A stretch of DNA of 5,022 bases from Nitrospirae bacterium RBG_16_43_11 (GCA_001805165.1 MHEI01000007.1:1-5022), one strand, 5' to 3'; shown: positions 1 to 4,853, counted from the first letter of the stretch. A program made the numbers and translations. The notes: generated by a model not told the origin, from the letters alone.

Positions 1-543
1 AATCGCCTCAATTATCAGGGCCGGCACATGGGCCGCCAGGGCATAGCCCGCTGTCGCCCAGAACTCATCGCCTGAAGTAAATAAGGCCAGGGCAAGAATA
101 ACCCCGGAAAAAGCAACACCAACAGAGCCGGCAATAGCGCCAAAAACCATTTCTAATTTGTCGCTCATAGGAAACCTGTGTCTCAATTGCCAGACAAAGT
201 AGGCAATGAGCGCTCCCCCTCCAAGCATGACACAATTCACGCTTATAACAGTAACCCCGCCAAAACCAAAAAGGAATGCCTGCAATATGACACCAAGCAT
301 TATAGCAGCAAATGCCCTGGGCCCAAGAATAACCCCGACAAGACCGTTCAGGATAAAATGAATACTGGTAGGACCAACAGGTATATGGATAAGATTGGCA
401 ACAAAGAAGACAGCAGACATAACCGAGACCTTCGGTATCTCCTCGAGATTCATCTTCCGCATTGTAACTGCTGCAATTACTGCCGTCCCGCCAAAACCTG
501 CTGCTATTACCGGTGCAGATAAAATACCATCGGCTATATGCAT
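1..543 (-). CDS. cbiM: CbiM/NikM, substrate-specific membrane subunit of an ECF Ni2+/Co2+ transporter (3' end cut off by the window)
   Basis: The frame is open for 181 codons from the ATG at 541-543 to the window edge, with no stop, so the C-terminus is missing. The protein starts MHIADGIL, the hallmark N-terminus of CbiM/NikM. In that family the first residues, including His2, loop into the membrane and coordinate the metal, and the initiator Met is normally retained. The region around residues 50-75 carries IHIPVGPTSIHFILNGLVG; its histidines (53 and 62) include the likely second metal ligand. The rest is hydrophobic, with Gly-rich helices. In the family this subunit binds Ni2+ or Co2+ and partners with a CbiQ-type T-component and CbiO-type ATPases. 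None is visible here, and they would be expected further left. The gene follows nikL by 23 nt, with an AAGGAG-type ribosome site about 10 nt upstream of the ATG, so the two are co-transcribed. Nickel versus cobalt cannot be decided from sequence; the nikK/nikL neighbours favour nickel. Confidence 0.93.
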   Translation of the reverse strand, partial: MHIADGILSAPVIAAGFGGTAVIAAVTMRKMNLEEIPKVSVMSAVFFVANLIHIPVGPTSIHFILNGLVGVILGPRAFAAIMLGVILQAFLFGFGGVTVISVNCVMLGGGALIAYFVWQLRHRFPMSDKLEMVFGAIAGSVGVAFSGVILALALFTSGDEFWATAGYALAAHVPALIIEAI

Positions 544-566
544 TTTAACATATCTCCTTCCTTCTA

Positions 567-1193
567 TTATGAACTCCTGCGCGATTTAAAGTAAAGGACT
601 ATCCCCATCACTCCCATTATATAACCGATCCCGCCTATTATCGTCGTTAACGAATTTTTCTGCTGCATCTCAGTAAAACTCCTGACAAGCGGTTTTATTG
701 CTTCACCTACTGCCTTCTCAACGGCATTTTCAACCATAGTCTTGAGTTGAGCATCATCAATCCGATTGACCTGACTCACATTACCTTTGTCTTCTTTCAC
801 TGTTTTTGATTTGGCGTCTTTTGAGGCTGAAACAGTAACTGCACCGGCTGTCTTATTGCCACCGGCAATATGCAACTCGCTGGCCGGAAGGGTGTACTCT
901 GTCTTATGTCCCATACCTGCATCTACGACAATCTTCAGACCCGTCTTTTTGGGTGCTTTAAAATTGAACAGTCCAGTGTCATCTGTTCTACCCCGGAGCA
1001 ATTCTGTTCCTGATGGATCATAAACAACAACTTCACTCTTCATAGCCTTCTTACCATCTGCAAAATACCCTTCAACAAAGACATTTTCTCCTTCTGCATA
1101 GGCAAACATCTGCACCTTATGGGCAAATGTATTGGAGACAAATACAATAGATAAGCACAGTGTCGTTATGAACAGGACCATTTTTTTTATCAT
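567..1193 (-). CDS. nikL: NikL-like periplasmic, C-terminally anchored accessory component of the Ni/Co ECF transporter
   Basis: The 208-residue protein has three parts. A Sec signal peptide covers about residues 1-24 (MIKKMVLF... ending SNTFA) and is followed directly by HKVQMFAYAEG. A beta-sandwich of the carboxypeptidase-regulatory type spans about 25-105, with the pattern VYDPSG...GRTDDTGLFNF. A polar, probably coiled-coil stretch (about 140-175) then leads to a single C-terminal membrane helix (about 180-202) ending in KSRRSS. This layout, immediately upstream of cbiM/nikM, matches the NikL accessory proteins of NikKLMQO-type nickel transporters. The exact role of NikL is not well established; metal delivery or complex assembly at the outer face is an inference. 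The frame can be extended six codons to a TTG at 1209-1211, but the ATG at 1191-1193 has GGGAGAGG five bases upstream and starts a normal signal peptide, so I chose it. The gene has its own promoter and an attenuator-like leader at 1241-1406. Confidence 0.85.
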   Translation of the reverse strand: MIKKMVLFITTLCLSIVFVSNTFAHKVQMFAYAEGENVFVEGYFADGKKAMKSEVVVYDPSGTELLRGRTDDTGLFNFKAPKKTGLKIVVDAGMGHKTEYTLPASELHIAGGNKTAGAVTVSASKDAKSKTVKEDKGNVSQVNRIDDAQLKTMVENAVEKAVGEAIKPLVRSFTEMQQKNSLTTIIGGIGYIMGVMGIVLYFKSRRSS

Positions 1194-1198
1194 TTTGA

Positions 1199-1206
1199 CC
1201 TCTCCC
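1199..1206 (-). promoter_or_regulatory. Ribosome binding site that fixes the nikL start
   Basis: The minus strand reads GGGAGAGG, then five bases (TCAAA), then the ATG at 1191-1193. This spacing supports that ATG over the in-frame TTG further upstream, whose own codons overlap the Shine-Dalgarno. Confidence 0.7.
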
Positions 1207-1240
1207 GGCAAATATAACCATTTTACATCATCAACTAAAC

Positions 1241-1297
1241 AAATAAAAAGGCCATGTAGGCCCCGCTTTCCAGCGGGTTTCAGGCCTACATGGCCTT
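1241..1297 (-). terminator. Intrinsic terminator in the nikL leader (attenuator)
   Basis: The arms 1248-1262 and 1283-1297 form a perfect 15-bp stem (AAGGCCATGTAGGCC with GGCCTACATGGCCTT). An inner CCGC/GCGG hairpin lies at 1263-1276. On the minus strand the stem is followed by TTTTTATTT, so it terminates minus-strand transcription. It lies between the promoter at 1378-1406 and the nikL start at 1193, which means full expression of nikL-cbiM needs read-through. It would also stop transcripts arriving from the upstream gene at 1432-2043. Confidence 0.85.
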
Positions 1298-1371
1298 ATT
1301 TTAAGATCAACTCCAAAAAACTTTGAATTCCTGACTACCAATATCTGAAGAGGTTCACCTCTCCGTTGTTG
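1241..1371 (-). promoter_or_regulatory. Candidate attenuation leader, copy 1 (upstream of nikL)
   Basis: The leader runs from the predicted transcription start near 1371 to the terminator. It begins with a 7-bp hairpin at 1347-1364 (GGAGAGG-TGAA-CCTCTTC on the minus strand, with one G-U pair). A 49-nt linker (1298-1346) containing GTCAGGAATT follows, then the terminator stem. The same order and spacing recur upstream of the porin (copy 2) and on the plus strand at 4854-4976 (copy 3). Copies 1 and 2 are clearly homologous in sequence; for example, the G-U pair here replaces an A-U pair in copy 2, leaving the stem intact. I do not recognise a known riboswitch class: it lacks the conserved boxes of cobalamin or NiCo riboswitches. 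The effector is unknown; given the genes, Ni2+, Co2+ or a metal-responsive protein is an inference. Confidence 0.65.
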
Positions 1372-1377
1372 ATAAGT

Positions 1378-1406
1378 ATTAAACATTAAATACTAAGAAC
1401 TGTCAA
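1378..1406 (-). promoter_or_regulatory. Sigma70-type promoter of nikL-cbiM
   Basis: On the minus strand TTGACA (1401-1406) is followed by a 17-bp spacer and TTTAAT (1378-1383). The start is predicted near 1371. The -35 box is half of an inverted repeat, TGTCAA-N7-TTGACA (1401-1419), that could be an operator. The promoter lies about 26 bp beyond the stop codon of the upstream gene, so nikL-cbiM can be transcribed independently of the porin-nikK operon. Confidence 0.75.
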
Positions 1407-1431
1407 GAAATTGTTGACAACACACTCTTTC

Positions 1432-2043
1432 TCATTGTGAGGTAGTTATAAACATTGAGAGCAATGCCGCCATATCACGCAACTGGGAAAATATCGTTTC
1501 AGTTGCCAATGCAGAATTGGAGGACTCATTAGCCATGGTTACCAGCTTCTTTATGGTCACCCCTTCTAATTGACGCAAATAACCTGTCCCTACGGATGAT
1601 TTCATATCCGGCACATATTTTTCATTCACACTAAGAATGGCAGCATTTGTAACATTTCCCTTTGTATCTATGCCTATAGCCAGGTTAACCTTACCATGCT
1701 TGTACTCAATCTCAGCAACCATGGCACCGCCTGTAGTCGCTCCACTCTTGCTGTCACGGGCTACATAATATGTGTATACACCTTCATCTAACTTAACTCC
1801 ATATTCCTTCTTTGCCTTCAGTGCCTTATCCAGGTCCAGCATCTCTTTCCGTTGAATAACCTTGGCTCCGGCAGGCAGCATCTGCTTAAGCGCCGCCTCT
1901 TTTTTCAGAAATACGACCTGTTTGCCTGCATGCCCTTCATGGGCAAAGGCAGGTACGGACAAGACGGCTAGTCCTGAGAAAAAAGTTAATATTATTATAA
2001 TTATACTGTGCTGTAAGGTTCTATGACCTACCCTGTTTTGCAT
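1432..2043 (-). CDS. Secreted FMN-binding-domain-like protein, divergent
   Basis: This protein of about 203 residues has a signal peptide with a long Ile/Leu core (HSIIIIILTFF...) ending VPAFA, so the mature protein would begin HEGHAG. The segment GVYTYYVARD...VAEIEYKHGKVNLAIGIDTKGNVTNAAILSVNEKYVPD...GYLRQLEG matches the general pattern of small FMN-binding domains (RnfG/NosR type: hydrophobic strand, DxxGxV, VL..NE.P, F/Y-L-x-Q-x-x-G). The usual C-terminal SGATxTS flavinylation motif is absent; the corresponding region reads ESSNSALATETIF. It may therefore not carry covalent FMN. The domain call is by pattern only. I start it at the ATG at 2041-2043, which has AGGAG nine bases upstream. An ATG at 2050-2052, three codons earlier, abuts that AGGAG with no spacing and is unlikely to be used. 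The gene lies downstream of nikK, separated by a repeat. A periplasmic redox or metal-handling accessory role is an inference. Confidence 0.6.
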   Translation of the reverse strand: MQNRVGHRTLQHSIIIIILTFFSGLAVLSVPAFAHEGHAGKQVVFLKKEAALKQMLPAGAKVIQRKEMLDLDKALKAKKEYGVKLDEGVYTYYVARDSKSGATTGGAMVAEIEYKHGKVNLAIGIDTKGNVTNAAILSVNEKYVPDMKSSVGTGYLRQLEGVTIKKLVTMANESSNSALATETIFSQLRDMAALLSMFITTSQ

Positions 2044-2052
2044 CACCTTCAT

Positions 2053-2057
2053 CTCCT
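2053..2057 (-). promoter_or_regulatory. Ribosome binding site deciding the start of the FMN-binding-like gene
   Basis: AGGAG on the minus strand lies nine bases before the ATG at 2041-2043, but directly touches the longer ATG at 2050-2052. The shorter start is favoured. Confidence 0.55.
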
Positions 2058-2072
2058 AACTATTACGCCCAC

Positions 2073-2168
2073 TGTCATCCCGAACTCGTTTCGGGATCTC
2101 CCACCCCGGCATCGTCTAAGATCCTGAAACAATACTGAAACGAGTTCAGCACAAGGTTCAGGATGACA
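2073..2168. repeat. Short dispersed repeat with terminal inverted repeats (MITE/REP-like)
   Basis: The element is 96 bp long. Its ends, TGTCATCCCGAAC (2073-2085) and GTTCAGGATGACA (2156-2168), are inverted repeats with a single mismatch. Internally, GAACTCGTTTCGG (2082-2094) is nearly complementary to CTGAAACGAGTTC at 2135-2147, and GGGATCT and AGATCC pair as well. The GTCATCC-TGAAC-TTGTTTCAGGATCT style is familiar from high-copy intergenic repeats in several bacterial genomes. It sits between nikK and the FMN-binding-like gene and carries no ORF. A U-tract is absent, so it is not an intrinsic terminator, but the folded RNA could affect stability of the operon transcript. Confidence 0.7.
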
Positions 2169-2218
2169 GACCAAGGCCGGGTAACATGCTGGACTTTCAT
2201 GGGGAGTAGAGTCTCTGG

Positions 2219-3025
2219 CTACTTCTTCTTCCCCATATCATAAGCCTTCACCCAAAGCACTGCGCCTATTTCAACAGGATACTCCTTGCCTTCATGTGTC
2301 AGGGTAGCATCATCTGTGTTCAGCGCCGCAAAACCCCACCAGCCTGCCTTCGGCATAGCATATGTAAAGACGCCGTTTTCATCAGCCTTAACCACCTGGG
2401 TTATCATTGGGTCTGCAGGGGCTTTAACACTGCCATCCTCATTATAATACTCTACCTCTACCTCTGTGAAAGGAGCTGGTTTGCCATTTACCTTTACAAT
2501 CCCCTGGAAGACATTGCCTGTCCACAGACCGTAAGGTCTTGTAAGCGGAACTATTTCTGTCTTGAGACCGACTTCCTGGTCCCATCCCTCTTCCATTCCA
2601 AGGGAGTTTACAATGACCTTTGTGTAGTGAACTATAAAGGACTCTTCTGCCGGCTCCCAATAAGGCTTTGGTTCTACGTAGAAGATGTGATCGCCTGGCT
2701 CTCTCAAAGTATACGCACCCTTAAATGCAGTAAATGTTTCTCCTGCCCTGTCCTTAACCTTTACCTCTTTAAGAGAACTCAAGAGATCAACATTTTTTTC
2801 TCCAATCACCACACCAAACCTTGCAGGCATTACTGAACTCATACCATGCCCCTCAAATGGGTGGGTAAATACCACATCCAGTGCAATTTCACGCTTCTCA
2901 GACTGAGAAACCATTTCATCGGATGGGATGATCATCTCGAAATGGGCATTAGCCATACTGCCAGCACTTGCCCACAAAATCAAACCCATTGCGGCTATCC
3001 ATGATGCTTTCGCTGTCTTCTTCAT
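2219..3025 (-). CDS. nikK: NikK-like periplasmic DUF4198 protein of the Ni/Co uptake system
   Basis: The 268-residue protein starts with a clear Sec signal peptide (about residues 1-27, MKKTAKASWIAAMGLILWASAGSMANA), giving a mature N-terminus HFEMIIPS. The A-H-F/E-x-x-x-P start after the signal peptide is typical of DUF4198. Two beta-sandwich-like regions follow. The first spans about 45-150 (FTHPFEGHGM..., REPGDHIFYVEPKPYWEPAEESFIVHYTKV). The second spans about 165-265, including GIVKVNGKPAPFTEVEVEYYNEDG and ADENGVFTYAMPKAGWWGFAAL, a carboxypeptidase-regulatory-like fold. There is no C-terminal anchor; it ends YDMGKKK. DUF4198 proteins of this kind occur beside ECF nickel transporters, where they are called NikK. 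Periplasmic metal binding or delivery is inferred from that association. The start is well supported by AAGGAGG eight bases upstream of the ATG at 3023-3025. The gene lies about 200 bp after the porin, with a repeat between them and no terminator. Confidence 0.83.
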   Translation of the reverse strand: MKKTAKASWIAAMGLILWASAGSMANAHFEMIIPSDEMVSQSEKREIALDVVFTHPFEGHGMSSVMPARFGVVIGEKNVDLLSSLKEVKVKDRAGETFTAFKGAYTLREPGDHIFYVEPKPYWEPAEESFIVHYTKVIVNSLGMEEGWDQEVGLKTEIVPLTRPYGLWTGNVFQGIVKVNGKPAPFTEVEVEYYNEDGSVKAPADPMITQVVKADENGVFTYAMPKAGWWGFAALNTDDATLTHEGKEYPVEIGAVLWVKAYDMGKKK

Positions 3026-3081
3026 TGATGTATCCTCCTTATGATTTTAGCGTTGCAATTCATCCTAACATCTCGTTGTTA

Positions 3082-3186
3082 ACCCATCCCCACCCTGTCC
3101 CTCCCCTTGAAGGGGAGGGTAATATCCTCTCCCTCAGGGAGAGGATTAAGCCTGCCCTGAACTTGTTTCAGGGGTGAGGGTGGGTA
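3082..3186. repeat. GC-rich dispersed hairpin repeat between porin and nikK
   Basis: This element of about 105 bp has imperfect inverted ends (ACCCATCCCCACCC near 3082 and GGGGTGAGGGTGGGT near 3171-3185). It contains three internal hairpins: CCCTCCCC/GGGGAGGG (3099-3119), CCTCTCC/GGAGAGG (3126-3144) and CCCTGAA/TTCAGGG (3155-3173). The style (CCCTCCCCTTGAAGGGGAGGG-like) is that of high-copy intergenic repeats seen in many environmental bacterial genomes. No U-tract follows on either strand, so I do not call it a terminator. It may act as an mRNA-stability or processing structure separating abundant porin message from nikK. Confidence 0.7.
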
Positions 3187-3227
3187 TTTTCATGTACCTT
3201 TGTGAGCCCCCGGCTCATGACTGTTCA

Positions 3228-4517
3228 TTAGAAATTCATCTGTGCCCTGAGTCCATAGACTGTTATCGTGTCATTATCAGCATCACCACCTGCATTTGTA
3301 ACAACCTGCAAGTCAGGGGTTAGTGTAAAATGATCATTGAAACCAAGCTTGTAGTAAACTTCAAAGTGACTCTCATCACCAGGGTTTGGAATAACAGTTG
3401 AATCAAAATAAGCGAGGTTATCCTTATTATTTATTAAAACGCCATACGCAATACCTACCACATCCTGATCCCTTCGCCACAGCGAACCATTTAAAGAGAC
3501 ACCACCACTGACCGCTGATTTGACAGGATTTAACACCTCCGGTGTATCGACAATGCTGTCACTGTCTGTATCAACCCAGCCGTCAACAGAATCATCTCCA
3601 TTAACATCACTCCATGCCAAGACACTATCATCCTGCATTGCATAACGGACAAACAGACCTAAACCATCTGAAATCTCCTGATCAAAACTCAGGCCAAAGG
3701 CAGTGTTTTCCTCAATCTTGGAACTATAATCAATATCTCTGTAGTTGTTTCTGGCATCATAGATTGCATAAAACCTGAAATTTCCTTCACGCCCCATAAG
3801 GTTAGGTTTTATATTAACTTGCCCGCCCAGATAGGCATTAGAAGTAATATCTTCAAATCCTGAACCAACTCCATTTGCTGCTGTCAATGTTATATCCGCC
3901 ACCTCTGCAGGACTGTATCTAAGAGAAATCCCAGGGGCATAGTAACTGTCGAGTTCAGGGAAAATTGAACCTGCATATTTGGTAAACATCGCTGTTAGAA
4001 ACTGATCTGTTTCATCATTAGCATAGGCGTTCTCATCATGACAGCCATGGACGTCTAATTTCCCTACCCTGAGGCCGAGTTGGCCATCGAGAAAACTACC
4101 TTCATAATACGCCTGGGACACAGAGGGGGTTACAATCCCGCCACTTTCAGTGATATAGGCATCGTAATTTGAGATTGACAATGACGGGATATTATCATTC
4201 ACTCCATTACCATCACCCGCCTCAAGGGCAACTGCAACTTTTCCTTTTTCGCTTATAGCAGCCTCAAGATTTAAATCAAATGTATATGTAAAATCAGTAA
4301 CGTCTCCACTGTCAGCTATACCACTTGTCCCCTGAAGTATCGAGGTAATACCGCCGGAAATATTTAATTTACCTATCTCATGCGGGATAATGTGGCCTCC
4401 GTCATGCTCTCCTTCAGCCTGTGCTGTTACTGGTTGCGTAAACATAAAACTGAAAACAACTGCCCCTGCAACTGCTGATGCTGCGATGCTTTTCTTAAGA
4501 CTTTTCCTGCAAATCAT
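3228..4517 (-). CDS. Outer-membrane beta-barrel porin, carbohydrate-selective OprB-like family
   Basis: The 429-residue precursor has a signal peptide (about residues 1-34, ending VTAQA), then a His-rich mature start (EGEHDGGHIIPHEIG). The body is alternating beta-strand sequence, and it ends YGLRAQMNF with the C-terminal Phe expected of outer-membrane barrels. The stretch VGKLDVHGCHDENAYANDETDQFL (152-174) corresponds to the family pattern GK.D....NAYANDET.QFL of OprB-like porins. Two oddities are a His-Gly-Cys-His cluster (157-160) within that otherwise conserved segment and an Asp-rich stretch (304-324) resembling calcium-binding loops. Family membership suggests passive diffusion of small solutes. 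Its place at the head of a nickel/cobalt uptake operon suggests it passes metal ions or metal complexes, which is an inference. AAGGAG lies seven bases before the ATG at 4515-4517. Expression starts at the promoter at 4768-4796 and must pass two terminators in the leader. Confidence 0.82.
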   Translation of the reverse strand: MICRKSLKKSIAASAVAGAVVFSFMFTQPVTAQAEGEHDGGHIIPHEIGKLNISGGITSILQGTSGIADSGDVTDFTYTFDLNLEAAISEKGKVAVALEAGDGNGVNDNIPSLSISNYDAYITESGGIVTPSVSQAYYEGSFLDGQLGLRVGKLDVHGCHDENAYANDETDQFLTAMFTKYAGSIFPELDSYYAPGISLRYSPAEVADITLTAANGVGSGFEDITSNAYLGGQVNIKPNLMGREGNFRFYAIYDARNNYRDIDYSSKIEENTAFGLSFDQEISDGLGLFVRYAMQDDSVLAWSDVNGDDSVDGWVDTDSDSIVDTPEVLNPVKSAVSGGVSLNGSLWRRDQDVVGIAYGVLINNKDNLAYFDSTVIPNPGDESHFEVYYKLGFNDHFTLTPDLQVVTNAGGDADNDTITVYGLRAQMNF

Positions 4518-4556
4518 TCTGTTTCTCCTTTCTCATACTGCTATGGTTTAAACTAC

Positions 4557-4622
4557 AAAAAAAAGACCACGGAGGTTAAAGCTCACCTATCCAGGCAAGC
4601 TCAGTAGAAACCTCCGTGGTCT
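4557..4622 (-). terminator. Second, very strong intrinsic terminator in the porin leader
   Basis: The arms 4564-4577 and 4609-4622 form a 14-bp stem (GACCACGGAGGTT with AACCTCCGTGGTC plus one closing A-T). An inner 8-bp hairpin is at 4581-4600 with loop ATCC. On the minus strand eight consecutive T follow (4557-4564). It lies only about 40 bp before the porin start and about 10-15 bp after the end of the first terminator. The stem sequence ACCACGGAGG resembles the GGCCAYGDAGG stems of the three leader terminators. Confidence 0.85.
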
Positions 4623-4631
4623 CCTGGTTTA

Positions 4632-4691
4632 CTCAATAAAAAAGGCCGTGAATGCCACCCGCTCCTGCGGGTTATTGACCTTCATGGCCTT
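4632..4691 (-). terminator. First intrinsic terminator in the porin leader (attenuator)
   Basis: The arms 4642-4652 and 4681-4691 form an 11-bp stem with one A-C mismatch on the minus strand (AAGGCCATGAA with TTCACGGCCTT). The inner hairpin CCCGC-loop-GCGGG is at 4658-4671. TTTTTTATT follows on the minus strand (4635-4643). It matches the nikL-leader terminator in outer arm sequence, in the inner CCCGC/GCGGG hairpin and in position relative to the promoter. Confidence 0.78.
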
Positions 4692-4761
4692 GATTATTTC
4701 TTGATAACTCTCAATTACTGATCAGTAACTACTACTGAAGAGGTTCGCCTCTTCGTTAATG
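4632..4761 (-). promoter_or_regulatory. Candidate attenuation leader, copy 2 (upstream of the porin operon)
   Basis: The predicted start is near 4761. The first hairpin is at 4737-4754 (GAAGAGG-CGAA-CCTCTTC on the minus strand, perfect 7-bp stem). A 45-nt linker (4692-4736) follows, with ATCAGTAATT and a 14-bp perfect palindrome TTACTGATCAGTAA (4715-4728), then the terminator. Copy 1 upstream of nikL has the same order, the same 13-nt gap from -10 to hairpin and closely similar sequence. It is the likely regulatory element of the porin-nikK-FMN-like operon. No small leader peptide of convincing quality is visible. The effector is unknown. Confidence 0.65.
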
Positions 4762-4767
4762 AGTTTT

Positions 4768-4796
4768 ATTAAACACGACATTTTAAATTCTGTCAA
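4768..4796 (-). promoter_or_regulatory. Sigma70-type promoter of the porin-nikK operon
   Basis: On the minus strand TTGACA (4791-4796) is followed by 17 bp and TTTAAT (4768-4773), the same boxes and spacing as the nikL promoter. It is divergent to the plus-strand promoter at 4819-4847, with the two -35 boxes 22 bp apart. Confidence 0.78.
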
Positions 4797-4824
4797 GAAT
4801 TTTGTTGGAAATAAATTCTTGACA
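4791..4824. promoter_or_regulatory. Inverted repeat spanning both divergent -35 boxes, candidate shared operator
   Basis: TGTCAAGAATTT (4791-4802) and AAATTCTTGACA (4813-4824) are perfect 12-bp inverted repeats separated by 10 bp. The outer six bases of each arm are the -35 hexamers, so part of the symmetry follows from having divergent promoters. The extra six matching bases per arm do not. The nikL promoter has the related TGTCAAGAAATTGTTGACA at 1401-1419. Confidence 0.45.
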
Positions 4825-4847
4825 CCAATACATCCGTCTGTTATTTT
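4819..4847 (+). promoter_or_regulatory. Sigma70-type promoter reading rightwards
   Basis: TTGACA (4819-4824), a 17-bp spacer and TATTTT (4842-4847); the start is predicted near 4854. It is divergent from the porin promoter and drives the third copy of the leader. Confidence 0.65.
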
Positions 4848-4853
4848 AAATCG

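Noticed and set aside
178..589. Plus-strand open frames over the left edge
   Set aside because: They are antisense to the well-supported cbiM frame, are low in complexity and resemble no protein family.
1241..1371. Cobalamin, NiCo (czcD), fluoride or c-di-GMP riboswitch
   Set aside because: Because of the gene context I looked for their conserved boxes and multi-helix cores in all three leaders and did not see them.
2294..2836. 180-codon plus-strand open frame
   Set aside because: It runs antisense to nikK, is rich in Cys and Ile with no domain pattern, and has no ribosome site; it is a shadow frame.
3082..3186. CRISPR array
   Set aside because: The hairpins differ in sequence and there are no regularly spaced identical repeats.
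3202..3217. Hairpin GTGAGCC-CC-GGCTCAT just after the porin stop, as a terminator
   Set aside because: The stem is short and neither strand has a U-tract after it.
4737..4754. ANTAR-type antitermination hairpin
   Set aside because: ANTAR targets have paired hairpins with hexaloops bearing A1 and G4; here the loops are YGAA tetraloops (or ATGGA in copy 3) and no second such hairpin is visible.
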